This document shows positions 15,502 through 24,399 of a stretch of 64,000 nt of DNA, one piece after another. Both the position numbers and the translations under genes were made by a program. Below the pieces are notes generated by a model. It searched no databases. It had not been told where the DNA came from and saw only the letters and a program-made list of their open reading frames with translations. The stretch's first letter is position 1, and each line of letters begins with the position of its first letter. The stretch is from Burkholderia sp. Ax-1719 (GTDB lineage: Bacteria > Pseudomonadota > Gammaproteobacteria > Burkholderiales > Burkholderiaceae): NCBI RefSeq assembly GCF_011753055.1, contig NZ_VWWJ01000002.1, forward strand, positions 492,859 to 556,858. The letters run 5' to 3'.

Positions 15502-16389
15502 ATGAAAACGCTCGATAAACGCCTTAGCGCGCGCGACGTGGTCGCGCAGCTCGAAGACGGCATGACGATCGGCATCGGCGGATGGGGACCGCGCCGCAAG
15601 CCGATGGCGCTGGTGCGCGAGATCGCGCGCTCGCCGCTGCGCGATCTTACCGTGGTCGCTTACGGCGGCCCCGATGTGGGCCTGCTGTGCGCAGCCGGAA
15701 AAGTAAAGAAGGTGGTGTTCGGCTTTGTCTCGCTCGATGTGATTCCGCTGGAGCCGCATTTCCGCCGTGCGCGGGAAACCGGCGCTATCGACGTGTGGGA
15801 ACTGGACGAGGGTTTGTTGCAACTCGGCCTGCGTGCCGCTGCTGCGCGCCTGCCGTTCCTGCCCACGCGCGTGGGTCTGGGCACCGATCTGCTGCGCCAC
15901 GCGCCGCAATTGCGCACGGTTCGCTCGCCTTATGCCGACGGCGAGACGTTGCTGGCGATGCCTGCGATCGAACTGGACGCCGCACTTCTGCACGTCAATG
16001 CCGCCGACGCAATGGGCAACACCCGCATCGACGGTCCCGATCCGTTCTTCGACGCCTGGTTCGCGCGCGCCGCAAAGCGCACTTATGTGAGTTGCGAGGC
16101 GCTGGAAACGTCGCTCGCCAGCGTCGACCTCGAAGCCGCACGCCGCAACAGCTTCGAGCGTTCGCTCGTGACGGGCGTGGTGCATGCGCCGTGCGGTGCG
16201 CATCCTACTTCCTGCGCGCCCGCTTATGGATGGGATCTGCCGCATCTGAAAGCGTATTGCGCGGCCGCCGCCGACACCCAGCAAACCGCTGCCTACCTGC
16301 GCGACGTGGTTGGCGCTGACGAAGCCGCGTACCTGGCGGGCGCGGGCGGTCCCTCTCACGTAGCGGCGCTGCCGCTGCCGATTCTTTGA
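15502..16389 (+). CDS. ipdA: COCHEA-CoA hydrolase subunit IpdA (CoA-transferase family)
   Basis: A 295-residue CoA-transferase family I alpha subunit. In mycobacteria IpdA and IpdB form a heteromeric enzyme that opens the last steroid ring (ring C) by hydrolysis of a cyclic diketone CoA rather than by CoA transfer. Visible landmarks are GMTIGIGGWGPRRKPMALVREI, VAYGGPDVGLL, VKKVVFGFVSLD, and later LHVNAADAMGNTRIDGPDPFFD. It starts 24 bases after hsaC and is followed after 10 bases by ipdB. Adjacency to ipdB, echA20 and ipdC is a strong pathway signature, so a generic transferase is unlikely. Confidence 0.88.
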   Translation: MKTLDKRLSARDVVAQLEDGMTIGIGGWGPRRKPMALVREIARSPLRDLTVVAYGGPDVGLLCAAGKVKKVVFGFVSLDVIPLEPHFRRARETGAIDVWELDEGLLQLGLRAAAARLPFLPTRVGLGTDLLRHAPQLRTVRSPYADGETLLAMPAIELDAALLHVNAADAMGNTRIDGPDPFFDAWFARAAKRTYVSCEALETSLASVDLEAARRNSFERSLVTGVVHAPCGAHPTSCAPAYGWDLPHLKAYCAAAADTQQTAAYLRDVVGADEAAYLAGAGGPSHVAALPLPIL

Positions 16390-16399
16390 AGGAGCGCGC

Positions 16400-17197
16400 G
16401 TGAACGACGCTTTGGATTACTCCCTCGCCGAACTGATGATCGTCGCTTCGGCCCGGCTCTGGCGCAACGACGGCGAAGTGCTGGCCACCGGCATCGGCAC
16501 CGGGCCGCGCCTGGCGGCGGGTCTTGCGCGCCTCGCCTACAACCCCGGCCTCATGCTCACCGACGGCGAAGCGTATCTCGTGGAGACGCCCGTGCCGCTC
16601 GGCCCGCGCGACGCTGCGTACCGCGTGGCTGCGAGCGGCTGGATGACCTACGAGCGCGTCTTCGATTGCGTGTGGCATGGCCGCCGCCATGCGCTGGTGA
16701 TGCCCACGCAGATCGACCGCTACGGGCAGGCCAATATCTCCTGGCTGGGCCGCGACTATGCGAAGCCGAAGACGCAATTACTGGGCGCACGCGGCTTTCC
16801 TGGCAACAGCATCAACCACGCGAATTCGTTCTTCGTGACGAGCCATACGGCGCGCACCTTCGTGGAAGGCGAGGTCGATATGGTGTGCAGCGTGGGCTAC
16901 AACCCGGCGCGCGAGATCGAAGGCATGCGCGCTTTCACGGATCTGCGTGCGATCGTCACGGATCTCTGCGTGATGGATTTTGGCGGCCCCGATCATACGG
17001 TGCGCGTGCGCTCGCTGCACCCTGGCGTGAGCTTCGACGAGGTGCAGGCGGCGACCGGCTTCGCGCTGCTGCAGGCGGACGATATCGGCATCACGGCCGC
17101 GCCATCGGCGGAGGATCTCAAGATCGTGCGCGCGCTCGATCCGCACAATCTGCGTGCGTCGATCCTGCGCGACAACCCCGCGCCCCGGCGCGCATAA
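16400..17197 (+). CDS. ipdB: COCHEA-CoA hydrolase subunit IpdB (CoA-transferase family)
   Basis: The 265-residue beta-subunit partner of IpdA. It starts at GTG 16400 with GAAGGAG upstream. Landmarks include YSLAELMIVASARLWRNDGEVLATGIGTGPRLAAGLAR, VPTQIDRYGQANISWLG with GARGFPGNSINHANSF, and VCSVGYNPAREIEGMRAF. The family usually carries its catalytic Glu in one subunit; which residue serves here cannot be judged by eye. The product, a ring-opened CoA diester, would be processed by the FadE and thiolase genes downstream. Confidence 0.87.
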   Translation: MNDALDYSLAELMIVASARLWRNDGEVLATGIGTGPRLAAGLARLAYNPGLMLTDGEAYLVETPVPLGPRDAAYRVAASGWMTYERVFDCVWHGRRHALVMPTQIDRYGQANISWLGRDYAKPKTQLLGARGFPGNSINHANSFFVTSHTARTFVEGEVDMVCSVGYNPAREIEGMRAFTDLRAIVTDLCVMDFGGPDHTVRVRSLHPGVSFDEVQAATGFALLQADDIGITAAPSAEDLKIVRALDPHNLRASILRDNPAPRRA

Positions 17198-17213
17198 CGC
17201 GAGCGAGGCCATC

Positions 17214-18098
17214 ATGCAGCAGACGCTTGCGCAGACCGAGGACGTGGTGCTCTACGCCGTCGAAGACGGTATCGCGACCATCACGATGAACCGCCCCGCG
17301 TATCACAACGCGCAGAATTCGCAGATGACCTATGCGCTCGATGCCGCGTTCCGGCGCGCGGCGCACGACGACGCGGTCAAGGTGATCGTGCTTGCGGGTG
17401 CGGGCAAGCATTTTTCGGCGGGGCACGATATCGGCACGCCGGGCCGCGATATCGACAAGTCGTTCGAGCGTCAGTCGCTCTGGTACGACCACGTCGACAA
17501 GGAAGGCGGCGAGTTTCTTTATGCACGCGAGCAGGAGGTTTATCTGGGTATGTGCCGCCGCTGGCGCGACTTGCCCAAGCCGACCATCGCGATGGTGCAG
17601 GGCGCGTGCGTCGCGGGCGGCCTGATGCTCGCGTGGGTATGCGATCTGATTGTCGCCTCGGACGATGCGTTCTTTGCCGATCCTGTCGTGCGGATGGGGA
17701 TCCCGGGCGTGGAGTATTTCGCGCACGCCTACGAATTGAATCCGCGTATCGCCAAGGAATTCCTGTTTCTGGGCGAGCGCATGAATGCGCAGCGGGCGCA
17801 GCAGATGGGCATGCTCAACCGTGTGGTGCAGCGCGAAGCATTGCCGGGCGCTGTGCGGGAGATGGCGGTGAAGATCGCCGCGATGCCGCGGCTCGGACTG
17901 GCGCTCACCAAGCAGGCTATCAACCATGTCGAAGAATTGCAGGGAAAACGCACGGCGATGGATGCCGCGTTCGCCTGGCATCACTTCGCGCATGCGCATA
18001 ACGAACTCGTGAGCGGTGACCGCCTGGGCGGTTACGACGCGCGCAAGATGGCGCAGTCTCAGCGCGCTCCATCTGACGATAAGGAATCCAGATCATGA
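17214..18098 (+). CDS. echA20: Ring-D hydrolase, crotonase family (EchA20-like)
   Basis: A 294-residue crotonase-fold protein. In M. tuberculosis EchA20 hydrolytically opens steroid ring D of HIEC-CoA before IpdAB opens ring C; its gene is beside ipdA, ipdB and ipdC there as here. Oxyanion segments are GAGKHFSAGHDIGTPG (~residue 65) and VQGACVAGGLMLAWVCDL (~130), followed by ADPVVRMGIPGVEYFAHAYE. The ATG at 17214 is 16 bases after ipdB; the stop overlaps the next ATG (ATGA). The long insertion after GTPGRDIDKSFERQ, absent from simple hydratases, fits a specialised substrate. Confidence 0.85.
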   Translation: MQQTLAQTEDVVLYAVEDGIATITMNRPAYHNAQNSQMTYALDAAFRRAAHDDAVKVIVLAGAGKHFSAGHDIGTPGRDIDKSFERQSLWYDHVDKEGGEFLYAREQEVYLGMCRRWRDLPKPTIAMVQGACVAGGLMLAWVCDLIVASDDAFFADPVVRMGIPGVEYFAHAYELNPRIAKEFLFLGERMNAQRAQQMGMLNRVVQREALPGAVREMAVKIAAMPRLGLALTKQAINHVEELQGKRTAMDAAFAWHHFAHAHNELVSGDRLGGYDARKMAQSQRAPSDDKESRS

Positions 18099-19192
18099 GT
18101 GCGATGATATCGACCATTCGCACGCCGCTCACCGATCTGCTGGGTTGCCGTTATCCGATCGTGCAGACCGCAATGGGCTGGGTGGCCGATGCAAAGCTGG
18201 TCGCCGCCACCTGCAATGCGGGCGGTTTTGGCTTTCTCGCGGGCGCGACGCTCGAACCGGAGCACGTGGAAGCGGAAATCCTGCGCGTAAAGTCGCTAAC
18301 GGACCGGCCCTTCGGCATCAATTTCCACATGTTCCAGCCGAACGCGGCGCAGGTCGTCGATCTGGCGATCCGCCACCGGCTGCGCGCGGTGAGTTACGGA
18401 CGCGGCCCCGATGCGGCCACGATCCGACGCTTCAAGGACGCGGGCGTGCTCTGCATTCCCACCGTGGGCGCGCCAAAGCATGCGGCAAAAGCGGTCGAAC
18501 TGGGCGCAGATGCGGTCACGGTGCAGGGCGCGGAAGGCGGCGGCCACACAGGCTCGGTGCCCACCACGCTGTTGCTGCCGCGCGTGCTGGACGCCGTCCA
18601 GGTGCCTGTTATCGCAGCGGGCGGCTTCTTCGATGGGCGCGGCCTGGCGGCGGCGCTGGGTTACGGCGCGGCGGGTATCGCCATGGGCACGCGCTTTCTC
18701 ATGACCGAAGAATCGCCGGTGCCTCAGGAAACGCTCGCGCGCTATCTGGCCGTAAAAGATGCCGCGCAAATCCGCGTCTCGGCCGCGCTCGACGGGCTGC
18801 CGCAACGCATGATCGACAACCCGTATCTGCTGCATCTGGAAGCCTTGGGCCCGCTGCGCCGCACGCTCTTCGCGCTGCGCACGGCACAGGCGTGGCGACG
18901 GCAGAACGGGCTGTCGCTTGCGCAAATGGCGTCGCTTGGCATGAAGGCGCTGCGCGAGCACGGTTATACGGCCAGCCAGACGCTCATGGCCGCGAACGCG
19001 CCTTACCTGATCCAGCGCGCGATTGTCGATGGCGTGCCCGATGAGGGCGTGCTGCCGGGTGGTCAAGCGGCGGCAATGATCGGTGCGATCGAGCCATGCG
19101 CGGTTGTGATCGAACGAATCGTTCGGGAAGCGGGTGAACGCCTAGACGCGCTGAGCGCGCTGCGCGACGCAGCGATGGCCGGCGTGGATTAA
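18095..19192 (+). CDS. ipdC: FMN-dependent 5-hydroxy-HIC-CoA oxidoreductase IpdC-like (nitronate monooxygenase family)
   Basis: A 365-residue TIM-barrel flavoprotein of the 2-nitropropane dioxygenase/enoyl reductase family. Characteristic parts are TDLLGCRYPIVQTAMGWVAD at the N terminus, CNAGGFGFLAGATLEPEHV, GADAVTVQGAEGGGHTGSVP (phosphate binding, ~150) and VIAAGGFFDGRGLAAALGYGAAGIAMGTRFL (~190). In actinobacteria IpdC introduces unsaturation into the HIC-CoA intermediate prior to EchA20 action. The four-base overlap with echA20 and the ipdAB context support this. Without context it would be annotated only as a nitronate monooxygenase. Confidence 0.82.
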   Translation: MSAMISTIRTPLTDLLGCRYPIVQTAMGWVADAKLVAATCNAGGFGFLAGATLEPEHVEAEILRVKSLTDRPFGINFHMFQPNAAQVVDLAIRHRLRAVSYGRGPDAATIRRFKDAGVLCIPTVGAPKHAAKAVELGADAVTVQGAEGGGHTGSVPTTLLLPRVLDAVQVPVIAAGGFFDGRGLAAALGYGAAGIAMGTRFLMTEESPVPQETLARYLAVKDAAQIRVSAALDGLPQRMIDNPYLLHLEALGPLRRTLFALRTAQAWRRQNGLSLAQMASLGMKALREHGYTASQTLMAANAPYLIQRAIVDGVPDEGVLPGGQAAAMIGAIEPCAVVIERIVREAGERLDALSALRDAAMAGVD

Positions 19193-19220
19193 TGCACTTC
19201 AAGACACAGGGACGGGGAAC

Positions 19221-20054
19221 ATGACACAAGCGAGCCATGAGGATAAGGGTGTATCCGCGCGTCGACCGGCATTTGCCATCGCACGCGTCGGCAATCAGGG
19301 CGCGGTGGCGGAACTCACGCTCGACCGCCCGCCGGTGAATGCACTCGATTGCGAGGACTGGTATGCGCTCGCCGCCGCCATCGACGCGCTGGGCCGCGAC
19401 GAAAGCGTACGCGTGATCGTTCTGCGCGGCGAGGGAAAAGGCTTCTGCGCGGGCGTCGATATCAAGGAACTGGCGGCGCATCCCGAGCGCATCGTCGCGG
19501 TGAATGCGGGCAACTACGCGACCTTCCGCGCGGTCCATCGCAGCCCGAAGCCGGTGATTGTCTCCGTGCATGGATTCGTGCTGGGCGGCGGCATCGGCAT
19601 CTGCGGGGCCGCCGATATCGTGATCGCTGCGTCTTGCGCGCGCTTTGGCGTGCCGGAGATCGATCGCGGCGCGATGGGCGGCGGCGCGCATCTGCAACGA
19701 ATGTTCGGAGTCCAGAAGGTGCGTGCGATGTATTTCACCGGAGACATGGTGAGCGCAGACGAGGCGTGGCGTCTGGGTGCTGTGGAGCGTGTGGTGTCGC
19801 GCGAGCAGTTGCGCGAAGCGACGCTCGAACTCGCACAGCGCATCGCCGGGAAAAGCGGTGCAATGCTCGCGCTTGCCAAGGAAGCGCTCAACGGCGTGGA
19901 AGACGGCGACCTCGAAGATAAATACCGCTGGGAACAGGGCTTCACCTTGCAGGCCTATATGACCAACGATTCGACCGAAGCACGCAGCGCCTTCGTGGAA
20001 AAGCGCGCTGCGCAGTTCGACGACGCTCGTACGCTAGCCGAGGGCCGCGCATGA
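19221..20054 (+). CDS. Enoyl-CoA hydratase of the steroid C/D-ring operon
   Basis: A 277-residue crotonase-family hydratase with GEGKGFCAGVDIKELAAHP (~residue 75) and VHGFVLGGGIGICGAADIVIAA (~115) forming the oxyanion hole, followed by FGVPEIDRGAMGGGAHLQRMFG. The ATG at 19221 is 28 bases after ipdC; the stop overlaps the next acyl-CoA dehydrogenase start (ATGA). It probably hydrates an unsaturated product of one of the FadE pairs in the operon. Which cycle it serves (HIP-CoA side chain or the ring-opened methyl-branched diacid) cannot be told. The usual catalytic Glu pair is not cleanly readable. Confidence 0.82.
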   Translation: MTQASHEDKGVSARRPAFAIARVGNQGAVAELTLDRPPVNALDCEDWYALAAAIDALGRDESVRVIVLRGEGKGFCAGVDIKELAAHPERIVAVNAGNYATFRAVHRSPKPVIVSVHGFVLGGGIGICGAADIVIAASCARFGVPEIDRGAMGGGAHLQRMFGVQKVRAMYFTGDMVSADEAWRLGAVERVVSREQLREATLELAQRIAGKSGAMLALAKEALNGVEDGDLEDKYRWEQGFTLQAYMTNDSTEARSAFVEKRAAQFDDARTLAEGRA

Positions 20055-21220
20055 AGCTCGACTATACGCCGCAACAACAGGCCTTTCGCGCGGAAATCCG
20101 CGCGTGGCTCGCCGATCACGTGCCGCGCGATCCGCTACCGAGTTTCGATACGCAAGCGGGCTTCGCCGCGCATCGAGAATGGGAGCGCACACTGCATTCG
20201 GGCCGTTGGAGCATGGTCACCTGGCCACGCGAACTGGGCGGGCGAGGCTGCGATCTGATCGAGTGGTTGATCTTCGAAGAGGAGTACTGGCGCGCCGATG
20301 CCCCCATGCGCGTGAACCAGAACGGCATTTTCCTGCTCGGACCCACGCTGATGGAATTCGGCACCGACGAGCAGAAAGCGCGCTTTCTCCCTGCGATGGC
20401 TTCGGGCGAGCACGTCTGGGCACAGGGCTGGTCCGAACCAAATGCGGGATCGGATATGGCCGCGATCCGCGCAAGCGCGCTGCGTGACGGCGACGACTAC
20501 ATTCTGAACGGTCAGAAAATCTGGTCGACGCGCGCGGTCTGGGCGGACTGGCTGTTTGGCCTCTTTCGCAGCGATCCGCAATCCACGCGCCATCACGGCC
20601 TGACGTTCTTGATGGTGCCGCTCAATGCGCCGGGTGTGACGGTGCGCCCGATCCGCCAGTTGAACGGGCAGACCGGCTTTGCGGAAATCTTTTTCGACGA
20701 TGTGCGTGTGCCCGCGGCGAACCGCATCGCCGGCGAAGGCATGGGCTGGCATGTGGCGATGGCGACGGCGGGTTTCGAGCGCGGTCTGATGTTGCGTTCG
20801 CCCGCGCGCTTCCAGCGCACCGCCGAGGCGCTGCGCGATCTGCTGCTGGCCCATCCTGAAGCGGCGCAGCGCGATCCATCGCTGCGTGAACGGGTAAGCG
20901 CTGCGTGGATGGACGCACAGGCCTATGCGCTCTCGACCTATATGACGGCGAGCCGCCTGCACAAGGGCGGTCATATTGGCGCGGAATCGAGCACCAACAA
21001 GGTGTTCTGGTCGGAACTGGACTTGCGCATGCATCAGACGGCGCTGGACATCCTTGGCGCGCAGGCCGAAATCGTGCCGCAAAGCGCAGGCGAGCGTGCG
21101 CGCATGGGTCATTGGCTCGACGGCTTCCTCTTCGCGCAGGCTGGGCCGATTTACGCGGGCACCAACGAGATCCAGCGCAATATCGTCGCCGAGCGCATGC
21201 TGGGTATGCCGCGCGGCTAG
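20051..21220 (+). CDS. Acyl-CoA dehydrogenase, FadE31-like subunit
   Basis: A 389-residue acyl-CoA dehydrogenase. It begins MKLDYTPQQQAFRAEIRAWLADHVP and shows GWSEPNAGSDMAAI (~residue 135), NGQKIWSTRAVWADWLFGLFRSDP, QLNGQTGFAEIFFDDVRVP and the C-terminal AGPIYAGTNEIQRNIVAERMLG. These resemble FadE31 of the mycobacterial KstR2 regulon as I remember it. Steroid FadE proteins work as alpha2beta2 pairs with one catalytic subunit, and the next gene (21281) is a shorter divergent member, so they probably form one enzyme. The start overlaps the hydratase stop. Substrate assignment is by family memory and context. Confidence 0.85.
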   Translation: MKLDYTPQQQAFRAEIRAWLADHVPRDPLPSFDTQAGFAAHREWERTLHSGRWSMVTWPRELGGRGCDLIEWLIFEEEYWRADAPMRVNQNGIFLLGPTLMEFGTDEQKARFLPAMASGEHVWAQGWSEPNAGSDMAAIRASALRDGDDYILNGQKIWSTRAVWADWLFGLFRSDPQSTRHHGLTFLMVPLNAPGVTVRPIRQLNGQTGFAEIFFDDVRVPAANRIAGEGMGWHVAMATAGFERGLMLRSPARFQRTAEALRDLLLAHPEAAQRDPSLRERVSAAWMDAQAYALSTYMTASRLHKGGHIGAESSTNKVFWSELDLRMHQTALDILGAQAEIVPQSAGERARMGHWLDGFLFAQAGPIYAGTNEIQRNIVAERMLGMPRG

Positions 21221-21280
21221 GGCGTCGCACAACAAGCGGATAACCCGATATTCAATTCGATATGGATTCCTGAAGAAAAA

Positions 21281-22339
21281 ATGGACTTTTCATTCGACGA
21301 AGACCAGGAAGCGCTCGCCGACGGCGCCCGCCGCTTCCTGATGACCGAGCTCACGCCGGAACTGATCCGCGAATTGTGGGAGAGCGAAACTGGCCGCTCG
21401 GAGCGGCACTGGGCGCAGCTTGCGGAGCAGGGCATGACAGCGGTGTCGGTGCCGCAGGCGCAGGGCGGTCTGGGCTTGAGCGCGATGGAATGGGCGCTGC
21501 TTGCGCAGACCTGGGGTTACTTTGGCGGTCCCGATCCGCTGATAGATACCGCTTTCGTCTCCGTGGCGTTGCTGCAACGGCTGCCTGCGAGCGACTGGCG
21601 CGATACCTTGCTTGCGCAGATCGCGACAGGCGGCGCGCGGGTGGCGCTGTCGCATCCGGTGAATCCGTATGTGGCGGACGCGCATGTTGCCCACGTCCTG
21701 CTGTGCGAACGCGATGGCGAATTGCACCGCCTGGCGCCCTCGGCCTGCTCGCATCGCGCTGTGGAAAGCGTGGACCCGTCGCGGCGCTTGTTCTCGCTCG
21801 ATTGGACGCCCGATGCATCGACACGTATCGCCGACGCCTCCAACGCAGCGCCCTTGCTCGATCTCATGCTCGATCACGGCGCGTTCTCCGTGGCCGCGCA
21901 ACTGCTCGGCCTCACGCAGCGCGTGCTGGACGCCGCTATCGACTACACCTCGCAGCGCAAACAGTTCGGCAAGCCTATCGGCGCGTATCAGGCCGTCAAA
22001 CATCTGCTTGCCGATGTCGCGATCCGCTACGAGTTCGCGCGGCCAGTGGTCTATCGCGCGGCTTGCGCACTTGCCACCGACGACCCGCAACGCGCGCTCC
22101 ATGTCTCGCACGCGAAGCTCGCAGCCTTGTCGGCGGCACAACTCGCAGCACGCCACGCGATCCAGGTTCACGGCGCGATGGGCTACACCTGGGAGCTGGA
22201 TCTGCAGATATTCGTCAAGCGCATCTGGGCGCTGGCCGGCAACTGGGGCGACGCCACCTACCACCGCGAACGCGTCGCGCGCACGGTGATCGATGCGCGC
22301 GCATCGATCGGACCAGCCAGCACGTTCGTACAGGAGTGA
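21281..22339 (+). CDS. Acyl-CoA dehydrogenase, partner subunit (FadE32/33-like)
   Basis: A 352-residue, shorter acyl-CoA dehydrogenase homologue. It starts MDFSFDEDQEALADGARRFLM. Its middle domain is degenerate: the usual WSEPxxGSD flavin-contact motif is replaced by a segment around LSHPVNPYVADAHVAHVLLCERDGEL. The C-terminal helical domain is well kept (YTSQRKQFGKPIGAYQAVKHLLADV, QVHGAMGYTWELDLQIFVKRIW). Such loss is typical of the second subunit in heterotetrameric steroid dehydrogenases. It follows the FadE31-like gene after 60 bases and precedes fadA6 by two bases. Which subunit carries the catalytic Glu cannot be decided by eye. Confidence 0.82.
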   Translation: MDFSFDEDQEALADGARRFLMTELTPELIRELWESETGRSERHWAQLAEQGMTAVSVPQAQGGLGLSAMEWALLAQTWGYFGGPDPLIDTAFVSVALLQRLPASDWRDTLLAQIATGGARVALSHPVNPYVADAHVAHVLLCERDGELHRLAPSACSHRAVESVDPSRRLFSLDWTPDASTRIADASNAAPLLDLMLDHGAFSVAAQLLGLTQRVLDAAIDYTSQRKQFGKPIGAYQAVKHLLADVAIRYEFARPVVYRAACALATDDPQRALHVSHAKLAALSAAQLAARHAIQVHGAMGYTWELDLQIFVKRIWALAGNWGDATYHRERVARTVIDARASIGPASTFVQE

Positions 22340-22341
22340 CC

Positions 22342-23493
22342 ATGAAACAAGCCTATATCGTCGATGCGCTGCGTACGCCCACCGGCCGCCGCAAGGGCGC
22401 GCTCGCCGGGGTGCATGCGGCCGATCTCGGCGGCTTCGTATTGAAAGGACTGGTGGCGCGCAACGCCATTCCCGCCGCAGACTATGACGACGTGGTGTTC
22501 GGCTGCGTGGACACCCTCGGCCCACTCGCGGGCAACATCGCGCGCACCTGCTGGCTTGCTGCGGGTTTGCCGCTCACCGTGCCGGGCGTGACCGTGGACC
22601 GCCAGTGCGGATCGTCGCAACAGGCCGTGCATTTCGCGGCGCAAGCCGTGATGAGCGGCGTGCAGGACGTAGTGATCGCGGGCGGCGTGCAGACCATGAC
22701 GCAGATTCCGATTTCATCGGCGATGACGGCAGCGGCGCCGCTGGGTTTCAGCGATCCGTTTTCGGGCAGCGCGGGCTGGCGCGCGCGATTTGGCGACGCG
22801 CCGGTTTCGCAGTTTGACGCGGCCCAGCGTATCGCCGATCACTGGAATGTCTCGCGCGATGCGATGGAGCGTTATGCGCTGGAGAGCCACCGGCGTGCAG
22901 TCGCCGCCATCGAGGCGAAGCGCTTCGAACGCGAGATCGCACCGTGCTTTGGCCTCTCGCACGACGAGACGCCTCGGCCCGATACCTCGCTGGAGAAAAT
23001 GGCGTCGCTGGAGCCCCTGATGCCGGGCGGTTCGCTCACGGCAGCGGTATCGAGCCAGACCTGCGATGCGGCTGCCGCCCTGCTGATCGTTTCTGAAGAC
23101 GCCTTGCGCCGCTATGGACTCGTGCCGCGCGCGCGTATCCATCATCTGAGCGTGCTGGGCGACGACCCGCTCTGGATGCTTACCGCACCGATTCCGGCCA
23201 CGCGTCACGCTCTGAAGAAGGCCGGTTTGTCGATGAACGATATCGATATCGTGGAGATCAACGAAGCGTTTGCCTCGGTGGCGCTGGCGTGGCTCGCGGA
23301 AACGGGCTACGACGCCGCGCGCACCAACCCTAACGGGGGCGCAATCGCACTCGGTCATCCGCTCGGTGCGACGGGCGCGCGTTTGATGACGACGCTGCTC
23401 CATGAGCTGGAACGCACGAGCGGACGGTACGGACTCCAGACGATGTGTGAAGGCGGCGGACTCGCGAACGTAACGATTATCGAGCGACTTTGA
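22342..23493 (+). CDS. fadA6: Thiolase FadA6-like
   Basis: A 383-residue thiolase that closely resembles mycobacterial FadA6 as remembered: MKQAYIVDALRTPTGRRKGAL, GVTVDRQCGSSQQAVHFAAQAVMSG with the nucleophilic Cys (~residue 90), QIPISSAMT, NEAFASVALAWL, NPNGGAIALGHPLGATGARLM with the catalytic His, and LQTMCEGGGLANVTIIERL with the acid/base Cys. FadA6 cleaves the last beta-keto CoA diacid of rings C/D to central metabolites. The start is ATG 22342, two bases after the preceding dehydrogenase stop. The TGA overlaps a possible TTG start of the next gene. Confidence 0.9.
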   Translation: MKQAYIVDALRTPTGRRKGALAGVHAADLGGFVLKGLVARNAIPAADYDDVVFGCVDTLGPLAGNIARTCWLAAGLPLTVPGVTVDRQCGSSQQAVHFAAQAVMSGVQDVVIAGGVQTMTQIPISSAMTAAAPLGFSDPFSGSAGWRARFGDAPVSQFDAAQRIADHWNVSRDAMERYALESHRRAVAAIEAKRFEREIAPCFGLSHDETPRPDTSLEKMASLEPLMPGGSLTAAVSSQTCDAAAALLIVSEDALRRYGLVPRARIHHLSVLGDDPLWMLTAPIPATRHALKKAGLSMNDIDIVEINEAFASVALAWLAETGYDAARTNPNGGAIALGHPLGATGARLMTTLLHELERTSGRYGLQTMCEGGGLANVTIIERL

Positions 23494-23516
23494 ACGCTAA
23501 AAGCAAGAGGTCAGGT

Positions 23517-24395
23517 ATGGGAATCTGCAAGGAACGCACCGTGATCGTCACGGGTGCGGGCGGGGGATTGGGGCGCGCGTATGCGCTTGCACTCGCAGAA
23601 CAGGGCGCTGCGGTGGTGGTCAACGATCTGCGCGCCGATGCGGCGCAAGCAGTCTGCGAAGAGATCGCGCATGCAGGTGGACGCGCGCTCGCCAACGCCG
23701 ACGACATCACGCGCATGGACACCGCGCAACGCATCGTCGATGCCGCGCAGGTGACATTCGGCACGGTGCACGCGCTGGTGAACAATGCGGGCGTATGCCG
23801 CGACCGCATGTTCACGAGCATGACCGAAGACGATTGGGACACGGTCATGAACGTCCATCTGCGCGGCCACTTTTGTCTCGCGCAGATTCTCGCACGCGGC
23901 TGGCGCGATGCGGCAAAGGCGGGCACGCCGGTAGCGGCGCGCATCGTCAACACCAGTTCTGGCGCGGGCCTGCAAGGCTCCATCGGCCAGTCGAACTATG
24001 GCGCGGCCAAGGCAGGCATCGCGGCGCTCACTCTGATGCAGGCCGCCGAATTACAGCGCTATGGCGTGAGCGTGAACGCGCTCGCGCCCTCGGCGCGCAC
24101 GGCGATGACCGAAACCGTGTTCGCGCAGATGATGAAGAAGCCTGAGGACGGCAGCTTCGACGCCTTCGATCCGGCCAACGTTGCGCCGCTGGTCGTGTGG
24201 CTGGCGAGCGAGGCGTCGGGCGAAGTGACGGGCCAGGTGTTTGAGGTGGCGGGCGGCATGATCGCCGTGGCCGAAGGCTGGAGAACCGGGCCGCGCGTGG
24301 ATCGTGGCGCGCGCTGGCCCGCTGCTGAAGTCGGCGTTGCGGTCAAGGATCTGCTGGCGCAGGCGTGCCCGGCGCAGCGCGTCTACGGAAGCTGA
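23517..24395 (+). CDS. SDR-family hydroxyacyl-CoA dehydrogenase (Rv3548c-like)
   Basis: A 292-residue short-chain dehydrogenase with an N-terminal MGICKERTVIVTGAGGGLGRAYALALAEQ, NNAGVCRDRMFTSMTEDDWD, Ser in NTSSGAGLQGS, and the YxxxK pair in NYGAAKAGIAAL. The ~45-residue C-terminal extension (GWRTGPRVDRGARWPAAEVG) is typical of the multifunctional-enzyme-like group that acts on CoA thioesters. The ATG at 23517 has AAGAGG upstream and fits the MG-C start of the mycobacterial homologue; an in-frame TTG at 23490 overlapping the thiolase stop is less likely. It probably oxidises a 3-hydroxyacyl-CoA for the nearby thiolase. Confidence 0.82.
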   Translation: MGICKERTVIVTGAGGGLGRAYALALAEQGAAVVVNDLRADAAQAVCEEIAHAGGRALANADDITRMDTAQRIVDAAQVTFGTVHALVNNAGVCRDRMFTSMTEDDWDTVMNVHLRGHFCLAQILARGWRDAAKAGTPVAARIVNTSSGAGLQGSIGQSNYGAAKAGIAALTLMQAAELQRYGVSVNALAPSARTAMTETVFAQMMKKPEDGSFDAFDPANVAPLVVWLASEASGEVTGQVFEVAGGMIAVAEGWRTGPRVDRGARWPAAEVGVAVKDLLAQACPAQRVYGS

Positions 24396-24399
24396 GGCT

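Noticed and set aside
14545..16359. A long open frame on the minus strand opposite hsaC and ipdA
   Set aside because: It is antisense to two genes with intact catalytic motifs; GC-rich third positions produce long antisense frames here, and its translation is rich in His/Arg with no family features.
23490..23516. TTG at 23490 as start of the SDR after fadA6
   Set aside because: The ATG at 23517 has a good AAGAGG site and gives the expected MG-C N terminus; the extra nine residues are not family-like.
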